Of a stretch of DNA of 57,026 nucleotides, positions 32,164-42,890 are shown piece by piece. This DNA comes from Amanita rubescens (Eukaryota > Basidiomycota > Agaricomycetes > Agaricales > Amanitaceae), in contig WION01000332.1 of NCBI GenBank assembly GCA_015039365.1, forward strand, positions 1-57,026. Direction: 5' to 3'. The notes beneath the pieces are model-generated. The model was not told the origin of the DNA and did not search any database. It saw only the letters and a list, made by a program, of their open reading frames with translations. The translations under genes and the position numbers were made by a program. Position 1 is the stretch's first letter, and every line of letters starts with the position of its first letter.

Positions 32164-32248
32164 TGCATTAAGGGGGAATCGAACCCCCGGCGGGTCGAAA
32201 TACCAAGTTAAATGGCAACGACCCAGGTTACCACTACCCCATTAATGC
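32164..32248 (-). tRNA. tRNA-Gly(GCC) with a 14-nt intron
   Basis: The minus strand folds as a cloverleaf. The acceptor GCATTAA/TTAATGC is perfect, the discriminator base is A, and the D arm is GGGTAGTGGTAACCT. The anticodon stem GGTCG/CGACC pairs, and the T arm is GGGGG-TTCGATT-CCCCC. The anticodon loop is TTGCCA with a 14-nt insertion after position 37, the usual place for eukaryotic tRNA introns, so the anticodon is GCC (Gly). The anticodon region resembles yeast tRNA-Gly(GCC). The internal A and B boxes are intact. It lies 209 bp upstream of the MCM2 start, on the same strand. Confidence 0.93.
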
Positions 32249-32312
32249 CTGGATGCAGAACTTTAACTGACGATCATTGCCTGCCTTCGAATGCATGATC
32301 CCGTACTTTGCA

Positions 32313-33641
32313 TTAATTGTAGGTACCAAAGTTACAAGACAAAAGATATGGGGGTGCCATTTCATGTCCAATACCTGTAACGTGTACATGATGGATAGAA
32401 AGGCAGAGTTGAGTGCATGTGGATAGGAGCAAACCAGTTATCGTGATTGGGTACTTAAGTTGGACCACGTCCAATCCTTTGTCCTCGAACGTAGCAATTT
32501 CAACTGTCTCAACAGGTGGATCCGCTCTACGTCGAACTACTCTCATCAAGATAAGATTGTACGCAACTCCAGCAATGGGAAACCACTAAATGCATGAATC
32601 AGAAACAATAATAGAATTTGTCTATACTATAGCGCCCGCCATCATCAATGGGTACTGAGATCCAGTGTTTGAATCACTAATGAAACCGCACAGAGCGCGA
32701 AGATGCTGCCAAGGGTGTACAGTGAACCGGACTCTGCGATAACACGGATTGCGAAAATGAGACGGGATGGCATGCGACGGCCAGGCACCCGTTCTCTACA
32801 TATCCACGTTAACTATAATGGCAGCTTAAATAGATTAATTTCAACACCAGGGTTATAGAGAATAATTGAACGTATTTGTTGCATATATGTTAATAAGGAT
32901 TGTGGCGACCAAGCCCTCATGTACATGGTTTATCCGTTGAACGTGGATTATTCGCGTATATCGCGTCATATCACGTTCCGCTCCTCCGGCAGCACTCCAA
33001 TATAGAACCACGATGGTGCATGCGATGTTATACAGCAATGGGATAAGAGGTGGAACAACGACAAGCCACCGTTTTCCGTAAACCAGCCAACAACGGTAGA
33101 TCTGGCACTTGTTGGTGAAAAGAGATCCATTACTAACTCACGAACCAGAACTGAATCTGTGGCAAGTGTCGTTAAGCTATTTACAGCATCTTGGACAGAA
33201 TAGAGCGAGTCCCGGTAAATAACGAGGATGCTTCTGAACAGGAAAATTGCATACAACAATGATGCCTGAGGTCAGCAGAGTGCTGCCGCCGCTCAATGCA
33301 AGTAATGTGGATCCCAAAGACACGGAAAGGTCTGTCACAGAGAAAACGAAGATAAGGATGGCGATGATCATTAAAGACCAAGGGATATCCTGGCGCGGAG
33401 TCAAGCATTCGTCCTGATGGAGTTGCCATGGCATGCGGAGAATAAGTGTGAAAAATTGTACGCCGGTTAGGAGCGCCTCTATAGTCATCGCAATGATGGC
33501 TGCTTGGGCGTTGGATGTCATGTCTTCTCTGGGGTCCGCGTGGTATCTGGCGCCTGTACCATGCGAGCCTATATATCTACATGCATTATCGTCCAAAATG
33601 GCAGGTGAAGAGATGTAATTCCGGCGCAGTATCAATACCAT
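32313..33641 (-). CDS. Multi-pass integral membrane protein, Agaricomycete family of unknown function
   Basis: An uncharacterised seven-helix-like family common in mushrooms. Segments in order on the minus strand are AIIAMTIEALLTGVQFFTLIL, SLMIIAILIFVFSVTDLSVS and, after a probable 38-nt intron near 33111-33149, CQIYRCWLVYGKRWLVVVPP (hallmark of the family). Next is IPLLYNIACTIVVLYWSAAG. Further exons give FAIRVIAESGSLYTLGSI and VAYNLILIRVVRRRA. The start is ambiguous: ATG 33641, or ATG 33521 directly before TSNAQAAIIAM, which fits the family better. The exon joins are approximate and the C-terminal stop at 32313 is tentative. A relic of the same family is at 16290-16430. Confidence 0.65.
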
Positions 33642-34446
33642 ATTGGCTCGCCTTGTTTCATGAAACTTCCAACATTGCTATGCGGTGACATTGCGGTCCA
33701 GTGTAACTTGAACTTGTCCACCCAGTAGACACTACTCGCTTGCGACGGAGGCTTCGTCGTGATTGTATTGTTTCACATTTCCAGAGGTATGTTGGCATCC
33801 GCACAGAAAGCGCCAGACAGCATGGTCAAGGTACGTGAGAGTTGTGCCTACCTCTTTTGGTCCGATCAGAACCCCTATCATGATCTCTGCCAAGGTTTGC
33901 CCTGACTTATCATGCATCATACACCCTACATTTCACAATTTCACCCATGATTCTGTTAATATTCCACCAAATAAGCTTGCTCAGGCCGCTCGGGCGCCGG
34001 CTATGGCACGCAGGAGCAACTTGGGGCCTATCGGAGCGCTCTCTTAGCAGCCCATTAATGTCGCCGACTCAGAGAGTGCTTACATATATCCATCTGTCAC
34101 TGCCTCGTGCACCATGCATCCTGAGTGCATGTACTGCACTTTACGATGAATTTCTTCTTCAATATTCAATAACCCTCAAGCCAGAAAACAGGCGTGTAGA
34201 AAGTTCGTAAAGCGACACCCGAGCTAAATATAAATGCCAATCCTCTGTCTAGCAACTGTCTAGCATGGTAGTTGTCACCAGTCGGGAAATGGGCCGGGAT
34301 TGATCCAAGATTTAATATCATAATTCTTTTTCTAGATGACTAGACATAGGTCCATACTTAGTTCAACATGCCCTTTGGCCAAAGGACCTGATCAAGTCAG
34401 CTCGAGGTGATCCAATAACCCGCATCACAAACAACTTACGTTTCGC

Positions 34447-34608
34447 CATGTGCATAGACGCGGCTGCAATTTGCACCGGCTTCGGAGCTCAACTCAACGC
34501 GCAATACGCGCCGACCATTCACTATGGTGTTCAACGTTCAACGTTCAACGTTCAACCCCAAGTATCAACCACTAAAAGCATGTCTCACTTATCAGATACT
34601 CAGCGCTC
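34447..34608 (+). repeat. Upstream partial copy of the hydrolase 5' leader and first exon
   Basis: This unit matches 34790-34950 (offset about 364 near the start codons): the GCGGCTGCAATTTGCA leader, the ACCATTCAC-ATGGT start context, and CAACCACTAAAA...CTCACTTATCAGATACTCAG in the first exon. The copy has its own ATG at 34524 and reads MVFN, then PLKACLTYQILS, like the real exon. It continues without the rest of the gene, so it is a partial tandem duplication of promoter plus exon 1. Confidence 0.7.
34529..34557 (+). repeat. GTTCAAC heptamer repeat, four units
   Basis: Four head-to-tail copies of GTTCAAC directly after the ATG of the upstream partial copy. The intact gene has a single related unit at the same place, so the array is a local slippage expansion. 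Confidence 0.8.
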
Positions 34609-34887
34609 AGGGTATCGTATCAATAGTTCAGCAGCATTCCATTTCCCAACCCGGCCGCCGCCTCCCCATCCGCTTTCTCCCGTCTCCCCTTTGCCGAATC
34701 TAATCGCCGAAGTTGAATTCGGGCGAAAAAGTGATGTCGTCACGGATTTGTCTTGTGTCGAGACTAATGTCGTCACTCTAATTGTGTGTGTACGGGCGGC
34801 GGCTGCGATTTGCATAAAATCACGACATCAGGACTCGGACTTCGGAGTTCAAGCTCAACTTCACGCACTGCGCGCTGACCATTCACC

Positions 34888-36207
34888 ATGGTCTTTAACC
34901 TCAAGCATCAACCACTAAAAAGCATATATCTCACTTATCAGATACTCAGTACTTTGTTCATACGTATACCATGGTGGACCCTGCAGTCGACGTTTAGGTC
35001 CGTCAAGTGCTCTCAACCTAACACACTGTCATTCACAGCTTTAACAGGAGCTGGCGACCTAGGGAATCATGGAGTCTGACGCGTGCACTGCTTGTCCGTC
35101 TCATTCGTCATGTGGGGATAGTTATGAAGCAGTATGTACAACGTTGTCGACCGCTGCACGATATAAACTAATAACCACCAGTGTCGGTGGCATCGCTCCA
35201 AGAACAAGCTACAAAGCCATACAACCCGGTCCTGGTGTGAATGGCGTTTGGGTTGATCCAGTTCCCAATCTGATTATAGGTGACGTCAAAGCATACGCTG
35301 AAACCGTATCAGTCACGTCAACACGGATTCCCGGGTATTGGATCCACAAACTAGGGTCCAGTGTCGAAGTTGCTTCCCCACCACAGGCGGGGGAAAAGCT
35401 AATATATTCCCTTCACGGAGGCGGATACATCCAGGGTTCAGCTCATCCTACAGATATAACGGCAACGATCCCACGCGGATTCCTGAAGTCCGTGGAATCT
35501 GTACATCGCGTTTTTGCGCTCGAGTATCGTCTTTCCTCTGGAGAGCCGCCTACGACGGTCAATCCTTTCCCTGCGGCTCTGCTCGATGCCATCGCAGGCT
35601 ACAATTACCTCGTAAATGTCATTGGCTTCGCGCCCCTAGACATAATTATCTGCGGCGATTCAGCGGGGGGTAACCTTGCACTTGCATTGACTCGCTATCT
35701 TGTGGAGAACCAAACATCTTCAGAAGTCAAGCTTCCCGCTCCACCAGGAGGAATACTTTTACTTTCCCCGTGGACTGATCTGAGCGACTCCAACGATCAA
35801 CCGGGGTCGTCTATGTTTCGTAATGACCGCACCGATTACCTGGATGCCGGTCAACTTGTCATCCAGGCGAAGACATTCTTAGGACCACATGGATCGGGAG
35901 CTAGTGAGACCAACAGATACGTCTCGCCTGCATGTAAACATCCATCGTTCGACATCAATTTCGTCGGGTTTCCGAGAACATTTATCATTGTGGGAGATGC
36001 CGAGATGCTTCTAGATCAGATCAAAACTTTACACCAGCGGATGGTCAAAGATTTAGGTCCCGGGGATGGAGTAGGAGAGAACGAAGGAAAGGTCAGATAC
36101 CTCGAGGCGCCAGATGCTGTTCACGATTTCCTCGTTTTTGAAAATTTGAGCCAGAGAGAAGCAGTACTCTGAAGGAGATCGCTGATTGGATCGCCGCCCA
36201 GTCCTAA
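34888..36207 (+). CDS. Alpha/beta hydrolase fold-3 (HSL-family esterase), C-terminal frame break
   Basis: A carboxylesterase-type enzyme of the hormone-sensitive-lipase family; the natural substrate is unknown. Exons are 34888-34997, 35039-35131 and 35182-36207. The N-terminus (LKSIYLTYQILSTLFIRIP) is a membrane-binding or anchor helix usual in basidiomycete members. The oxyanion-hole motif is LHGGGYIQGS, the nucleophile elbow GDSAGGNLA, the acid is in IIVGDAEMLLDQ and the His in EAPDAVHDFL. The uninterrupted frame stops at 36172 after QREAVL. A frame change near 36166-36170 (one base missing or two extra) would restore KEIADWIAAQS with a stop at 36205-36207, the expected C-terminus. The corrected length is about 408 aa. 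The catalytic triad lies before the break, so activity might survive truncation. Confidence 0.88.
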
Positions 36208-36814
36208 CCAAATTGATGGCACCGCAAATTCGTTGACATATCCAGAGTGGTACATATAATATTTACGCTGGGTACTTTCTGACGTTGGCGATTGTAAAGT
36301 ACTTTTGACGTTATTCGTATCGCCATTCCGCGCTTTGCTTGACGGCTTTTGAGGTACTAGGATACACCGAGCGTTCGAGTAGAAAGACATTATTAGCAGG
36401 GAGCATCATCCCCGACAATACTCGCCATCGAAGAAGGCGATTCATTCCGCGTCGTTGTCACCTACTAAGGGTTGTATTTAGAGAAAGTAAATGGTGAACA
36501 ATCTATAAGATTCCTCAGGCTTATTCTTGACGCAAGACAATGACAAACGACTTGGGCTCGCGATACTGTGGAACGTCGTAATTTACATTTTGAGACAACC
36601 ATATTCGCATCGTTCGTGAATACTAGTGCCACTATTGTATTGCTTTTGGAATATAGGAAAGATAGCGTAAAATGTATAGTAAACATGTCAACGCCCAACA
36701 TAAGTAGTACAAGCTAGTGGAAGGCTACCTTGAAGCAACATGTATAGAATGAATAAACCATAATTCTGTTCTTGCAGAGGAGCCATAGCTGATAAGAAGG
36801 GAAATATACAAATG
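36208..36814. other. Intergenic between convergent genes, nothing recognised
   Basis: This is the 3' flanks of the hydrolase and the Mei2-like gene. Only short random frames are present. Confidence 0.4.
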
Positions 36815-39800
36815 TCAGCATGGCATACTGAAACAAATAATAGAGCGATAACATAAATAGAGTAGACACTTTGTAATGCGATATTTGGCGAGCGGCCGAC
36901 AAGTACAGGGATTGGAACGGGTTAGTCGAACGGACTCGTGACGATACGTGCATATTCCGGTCAACGAGAAAATTTTCCCCTTCTCGAAGTCGCAGCGTCT
37001 TCTGTATCTCGCTGGACTCCGGAAGAAGCGCGGGGTTCCCCATTCTGGGACTGTCGACGAGGCCCTAACGGTGGCATATAACTGAGTTTGCAACCCAGAG
37101 CCGACACCGGGGACGTATAAGGCCCCTCGATTGTGAGAACTTCGTTCCTTCCTGCGTAAATGGGTTGGAGCGGGGAATGGCTCAGGGCAAGCCCTGTGCA
37201 GGGCCCATCAGAGTAGAATATTTTAGGGCGCCAAGCTTCACGTTCGTCCATGATACAGGAATTCTTGAATTTCTCGACGAGGGCTTCTTTTCCCCTTCAT
37301 TTCGGAAACGTTAATGCTTCCAGCGTTTGGGTACTTTAGGAATACTTACTGGTAGTTGGCGTAGCTCATCTGAAGCACCTTCTCACTAGAGAACATATTC
37401 CTGACCCCTCATGCATCAGGTATGTGGCCAAGCACGAAGTCAAATGGAACTCACCATTTCTCGCCCAGTTTCTTCTTGGCGAATGTTAGTAAGGTCTTGA
37501 ACGTGTATAAAATTGACAAATGCGTAGCCAACATTACACCCTGTCACCTCTTTAACATGCTGAAAAAAACCTGTAAGAAGAGACATTACCATTTTTGAAG
37601 TCCATTCTCAAATATAAAAAGTCGATCCTTCGAGGACAAACTTTATGAATAAAATTAAGCAAGTCCTTGTCACTCATTTTGTTGGGAATGTTCTTAATCA
37701 TGACAGTCGTGCGAGTATCTTGCCCGTCTTCTATGCGTGCTAGATTCAGCTGGTTACGTTCGGGAGGTGGCACTGGCTCTCGTGAAAGAGTTGACATTGC
37801 CAGCGAAACGCTGTTCGGGCTACCTGCGTGAGCTGGGGGAGTAGGGGTCCTCGCAGTTGGGATGAATAAAGGGGAACAGTGTGACGCAACTTGCGGCCCA
37901 AATGGTACCTTTTGATAGCATGGTACGTGGCTATTTTGCGAGTTAGGTATCTGAGGGGAATAATAGGGACCTGTGACCAACGCCGCTTGAGAATCCGGAT
38001 ACCAGTGTTCGACACCGGGAACTATGGTTGCATGAGCGGGGGGAGGACCAGGAGTGGCAGCTATAACTGCGGTATGATCTAAGCCCCAATTTTGCAACCC
38101 CATCGGATGATGAGAATGGCCATTCTCATGCTCGGGCCCATACACAGATGTGACTTGCTGCGGAATGGAATAGGCCATACTTGGTTGTACGCCTGGCTGA
38201 ATTGGCGAAAAGTAAACGGTAGAATTTGGAGTCATTGGAGCAGTCGCATTGAAGGCGCGGCCATTAGAGGTAGGGTCTTTCCGAGGTGGGTAATAGAAGT
38301 AATCAGGGCGTGGATAGTAAAAGTGGTAGGAGGCATTTTGATAATCGCCGTTCCAATATCTAGCCTCGTGCTCGATATGTTGCATCTGAGATCTCTCCGA
38401 ATCGTGCTTCGCAGGACCCGGGGCATCTCCGACGTTCGAAACTAGATAGTTGTTGCTGTCCATTACGTATAGGTGGCCATTTGATTCGCGCATCGTAGGA
38501 CTGAACAGATTGCCAGGGTTCGACGTGTAGAAATAGGTCGGTGAGGGGACATCCGTAGAATAAAAAGCGGGTGCAGAGGACTTGTGAGATACGTCTATTT
38601 CAGTAACATTCACGGCTGGGCCTTCGTATGCAAATCGTTCCCGCGTGTGAGAGAGCTGACCTGGCAAAGCAATACGGAACTTGCTATCCATGCACCGATT
38701 TTTATCATTCTGAAAGGGAGGAGCAGCGTCCTCTCGGTGGATGGATGGTGCTTGCTTGACAGGGTATTCGGAAGCTGGCCCACGATGATGCGCGACGTCT
38801 TGGCGGTGTACTTTCAGCTTCATCCCAAACACTGCTTGACCGTCGAGTTCACTTATTTGACTCGAGGCGGTATCAGCTTCGCGCGTGTCGAAGTATTCAA
38901 CACAAAAAGATTTAACCCGGTCCTTGAGAAAATTATTATTGGATTATTCTCTGGAGAATTAGTCAACAAATCACCTTATCCCCCTCTATACCTGCAGGAA
39001 GATCGGCAGGTGTAAAGTACCTCAGACCCCCGAATGTCTCCAGATACTTCTTGAGCAAATCCAAGTTGAGTTTACGGGTCTGGCTATTCACATCGGTGTC
39101 TGAGCTCTGGAAGCCTGTGTTCATGTCTGATTCTACGACACGTTCGAAGTCGTGATAGTCATCACACTCGACCGTTACGTAGAATCTGCCATCAGTGGAA
39201 GTCAAAAAGGTGGAACTTCCAATAATCTAATATATGGTAAGCATCGGCGAATTGAAATATATGTGACCCACCTTCATCAGCTCTTCCGCTGTTACAAATC
39301 GACAATCAAGCCAGGGATGTGTATCATCACCGGAAGGCCTGCTATCCACGCATTCGGCCAAGGCGCCCGAGGTACGAGACGACAGCACGCTTTTAGCGAA
39401 CTTGGCATCTCGTACATCGTAAAACGCAAGCATTACAATCCCGTGCGATGCTTGGCAACGTACAAAGACACCCTTGACGATTTCATCTACAGAAAATCGC
39501 GTTGACTTCTTCATGTGTGAAAAATTGTCGTCCTCTTTTGACAAAGCATTCCGTAGGGAGGCAATGATGGCAGTCTTCAGGGCGTTTGGATGCGCATGTC
39601 TGGACACGTTACTGACCTAGACATTGTGAAAGTTGTTGAACGCAATCAGTTATCTAGACGGTGAAGCAAGGGACTCATGACCTACTAGGAGGAACCGACT
39701 CGCCTCTAGTCCAGAGTCTCCTTCCTCAGTACAGCTTGTGGCTTGCGTATCGTTATCTCTAGTTCCTGTCGAATCGGATCTAGTGGCAATACTTGATGAA

Positions 39801-40248
39801 GGCGTCAAGGGAGGAGTTAGAAGCGAGTGTGGCACATCCGAACTAGTAAAGCAACGGGTATCTTTCTTGCTGGTGACACTAGTACATTCGCCGGTGGCAA
39901 CTGGAGGAGCCGCACTTTCTGATGATTTGTGTACGACATTGATATCCGAGGCGGTCTCTCTCTGTGTTACCGGAGTGGCCATGTTTGGAGGTGGCGTCGA
40001 CGGACGCTGCAGCGGATTTCGACCGCTGGAAATTATCTGAGAAGGAAGTGGACCGGAATGCGGAGGAAACCTATTTGGGGACGGTCAGTGTAGGTCGACG
40101 CAGAGCAAAAAATATTTTACCAAATATTAGGCAATGACGGGGAGTGCTGAAGCCGAGGTGGATTCTGGCGGACTGAACGAGACGTGACTAATTTTTTTCC
40201 AACTCCAAGGTCTACACTGAGCCGTGATTGAGAGGAGGGATTGGACAT
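36815..40248 (-). CDS. Mei2-like RNA-binding protein with C-terminal RRM
   Basis: Mei2-like proteins bind RNA through a conserved C-terminal RRM; fission-yeast Mei2 starts meiosis, and the basidiomycete role is inferred. ATG 40248 begins MSNPSSQSRLSVDLG. Several exons encode Ser/Thr/Pro-rich segments and degenerate RRM-like regions (VKGVFVRCQASHGIVMLAFY, DGRFYVTVECDDYHDF). A long Tyr/Pro-rich linker follows. The Mei2 RRM reads TTVMIKNIPNKMSDKDLLN, RIDFLYLRMDFKNG, CNVGYAFVNFI, then MFSSEKVLQMSYANYQ and NSCIMDEREAWRPKIFYSDG. One extra base at 37484 (AAC-a-TTC) separates FINVQDL-type sequence from FAKKKLGEKW. A second change near 37185-37193 separates CTGL from PEPFPAPTHLRRKERSSHN. With that second shift the stop is 36815; without it, 36961. 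Exon borders are approximate. Confidence 0.88.
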
Positions 40249-41143
40249 GGTAAAGGGGCAGATGACGGAGAAACGCGCCCGTGGGGAACGGCGGAAAGGT
40301 TTATAGGAAGAAAGGAAGGAGTGCAGGAAATAGAGGCAAGAAGGAATGCAGGTAAAGAGTCCAGAAAATTCAATCAAGGTTTTAATTGACGTCAAAGACG
40401 GCCGGAGATACCTTCCAGAGTGAGATATATACGAAGGAATATCAGGCAAAAGAGAAGCTCTTCTTGTCGACGATAATGAGTGGGTTTGCGGATCTGAAGA
40501 GTAACGTTCTGATGGCTGGCGTCGTCAAGCAGATGATAAGGAAGCGGTGCGGCAAAAATGGCAAACGGTTAGTCTTGAACGGATGTACGGCTGGGCACGG
40601 TCCTTGATGAACACGGTGACTTGAATATATAAAGGATACCGCTATTATGGAGTATCCAGGCCAAATCATGTAATGCAACTCATTACACCATTTCTGTAAA
40701 ATGCCCATATATAAAGATTGGAAATCGAGGATGGCTCACTTACGGCAACACCTGCCAGGGCTAGTAGAGTCATTCCCTCTTGTGACCTGAGACGTGTGAG
40801 CAAGATCCTCATCTTCGCAAAAGAGAACACAACAATACTTATTTAATGCTTTCCGGGCAATAAATTATATACTTGCCAGGCTAACTGAGGTGCCAAATTT
40901 GGGGTGAATCTCCGCTGATTGAGCGGCTAATGGATGGGCGGTGCCGTAGAGAAGTTGGCAGGACAAGTATCACCGATGCATCGCAGACTCGACACGATCT
41001 GAGCTCCATGGTGCAACCGAGCTTCATACATGGCGTTCCAGATTTTTCTAGGCCGTTGGCGACGCTGTTGAACGTAAAAGTGCCGTTGCTGTGGCGCGTT
41101 ACATAGAACCACGTGGCCAAATCTTCCATTGAGGTGCGACGAA
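40249..41143. other. 0.9-kb divergent intergenic region
   Basis: It holds the promoters of the Mei2-like gene and bS6m. Frames at 40386-40607 (+) and 41213-40881 (-) were examined. The first lacks an ATG start, and the second is antisense to the bS6m first exon; neither has a recognisable domain. Confidence 0.4.
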
Positions 41144-41616
41144 ATGCCACTATACCAGATGCTATGCATTGCCGCGCATTATCCTGACTACGTACGTCTC
41201 TCTTGCATTTCATTTCTACAAGCTAACAAACATTCTACGAAGCGACATATCAAGCAGCTGGTCCAACAGACCGCCACGCACGTTATGCACGCAGGCGGCG
41301 TCGTGAGAGGCCTCGATTCTATGGGCACTCTTACTCTTCCTCAGCGTATGAAGAAGAAAGGGCAAAGGAATGTTTACCATAAGTGCGGGAAGTATGTCTT
41401 TGCGTTTCCTTTATGACCTCTTGACTAAATTTTTACAGTTATTGGACTATGCAGTTTGACACTTCACCACGGACACTGCCATCTTTGAATTACTTGATGA
41501 AACAGGACCCTCGTGTTGTCCGGTGGACAATTTTGAAGCTTGGCACGAAAGTGGAAGATGTCGCAGCCAAGGGCGAAAAGAAAATCAAGATAAACGACGA
41601 TAACACGGCATACTAG
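41144..41616 (+). CDS. MRP17: Mitochondrial small-subunit ribosomal protein bS6m (Mrp17-like)
   Basis: bS6 of the mitochondrial ribosome, on the platform of the small subunit next to bS18m. Three exons (41144-41191, 41243-41391, 41439-41616) with GT-AG introns of 51 and 47 nt make 125 codons (124 aa), all in phase and unbroken. MPLYQMLCIAAHYPDY, RHIKQLVQQTATHVM, GGVVRGLDSMGTLTLPQRM and YWTMQFDTSPRTLPSLNYLM match the bS6 fold in order (beta1, helix 1, beta2-3, helix 2). A charged Lys-rich C-terminus follows. The size matches fungal Mrp17. Confidence 0.93.
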
Positions 41617-41746
41617 ATAATAACTTCATCACGACACTGGTGATGGTCTGCCTGTACAAGCATGATCGTAGACCGTGCGTATTATTGTATCCAGACACAT
41701 AGTTACAGTGTCCTATAATGTAGGACTCGAGCACTGTCCTCCTGAA

Positions 41747-42799
41747 TCATGTGCTTTGATTCTCGACCAACTGAAGGATTTCGTTCAGCCCTTTGATTAC
41801 ATCCACGCCGTCCAACAGTTCATTCACGTCCTTATGCGCATGTTCACCTTCAGGACCCAATCTGCGAAGTAACAATGCATGCATTCCTGCATTCCTAGCG
41901 CCTTCGTAGTCGCTGTTCGGACTCAACTACCACACTGACCCTGATTGAGCTTCGAATATACTTACCAGATTAGCTCATCTCCGATATGTAGACACTCTGC
42001 TGGATCCAACGGTCTTTGCCCATAAAAAACTTTCTCATTTACGAGACCAATCGTTCGGAGAAAAATCTTTTGCGCCGGTTTCTCAACACCCTCCTCCTCA
42101 CTCAAGACAATCGTGTCGAGTGATGCAGGAAAACCGAGATCCTCCAACACCGTGCCTAAAATTTATGTTGGATCCACTAACTGACTGTTGTTTGGGCCAG
42201 GACTTACGGATACGTGAATCAGCATTGCTGACAATGGCGGTTCTTATGCCGAGCTTGTCTTGTAGATATCTTATTGTCTAAGAATCAGGTTGAGTCAAGG
42301 TGTTCCTGAATAGGTAGAAATAACATGCGGGGATGGCATCGTCGAAAGCTTTGTACGCTTCCTTGGAACTAAACCGTTTCAGAAGGCGCGGAACAATGAC
42401 GGGGAGTGATTCCTGCAGTTCTGTTGTAATAGTTCATCAGACTTGCACGCCAACCAGGTAGAAACTCGCTGTTTGCATCCGCCCCCGCACCAAGCGCCGT
42501 TCTTTGTATAACGTCGGCCCACCACTTCTCGGAACCATGTGCGTATGCCGGTTTCTCGGCTTGAAGGCCACGTAGAGCTTTTACCGCGTTCCGACCTGAG
42601 CAACCGAAAAATGCAATTTCGTGTTAAACATACCCGTCTTGAACGACCTCTTGATGGCTTCCGGATCAAGGGCTCCTAAGTAGGGCTCAAAGACGATTGA
42701 ATACTGCACATTTATTGGTAACCGCGGCGTTATGATCGTGTGCAACGCATCAAAAGTCACCAAGCGTATACGAGGCAACCTTATCGCCTGCCAAGTCAT
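41747..42799 (-). CDS. HAD-superfamily hydrolase (HDHD3/REG-2-like)
   Basis: A haloacid-dehalogenase superfamily phosphatase-like protein of unknown substrate. The start region reads IRLVTFDALHTIITPR, where FDALHT aligns with the DxDxT motif but the second Asp is replaced (DAL). Later exons give GSEKWWADVIQRTALGAG, LPVIVPRLLKRFSSKEAY, GIRTAIVSNADSRI (motif II), EKPAQKIFLRTI (motif III Lys) and ECLHIGDELI (motif IV start). It ends in NELLDGVDVIKGLNEI with the stop at 41747-41749. Introns are very short; one of about 34 nt is needed between GADANSEFLP and LQESLPVIV. It is divergent from the S41-like gene with 91 bp between starts. Exon borders are approximate. Confidence 0.82.
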
Positions 42800-42890
42800 C
42801 CCCGAGGGCCGGATTTAAATTGATGGGATTTGGTAACTTTCCCAACGTTGTTAAACCGGTTTGTTCACTGCCCCAATACTACCGGGCCAT
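42800..42890. promoter_or_regulatory. Shared divergent promoter, 91 bp
   Basis: The HAD hydrolase (minus, ATG 42799) and the S41-like gene (plus, ATG 42891) face away from each other over only 91 bp. No specific site is identified. Confidence 0.5.

Larger units (their letters stand above)
33642..34887. other. 1.2-kb intergenic region with a duplicated 5' gene end
   Basis: It holds the promoters of the membrane protein (minus) and of the hydrolase (plus). From 33642 to 34440 nothing is recognised. From 34447 it contains an older copy of the hydrolase leader and start (see the next entries). A plus frame of 156 codons at 34448-34918 reads through both repeat units and is not thought to be a gene. 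Confidence 0.5.

Noticed and set aside
34448..34918. A 156-codon plus-strand frame as a separate gene
   Set aside because: It reads through both units of a duplicated promoter/first exon, in a frame unrelated to the hydrolase and without any domain.
40386..40607. Small plus-strand gene between Mei2-like and bS6m
   Set aside because: It has no ATG at its start, no recognisable motif and no splice partners.
40881..41213. Minus-strand gene overlapping bS6m
   Set aside because: It is antisense to a firmly modelled ribosomal-protein exon and has no domain.
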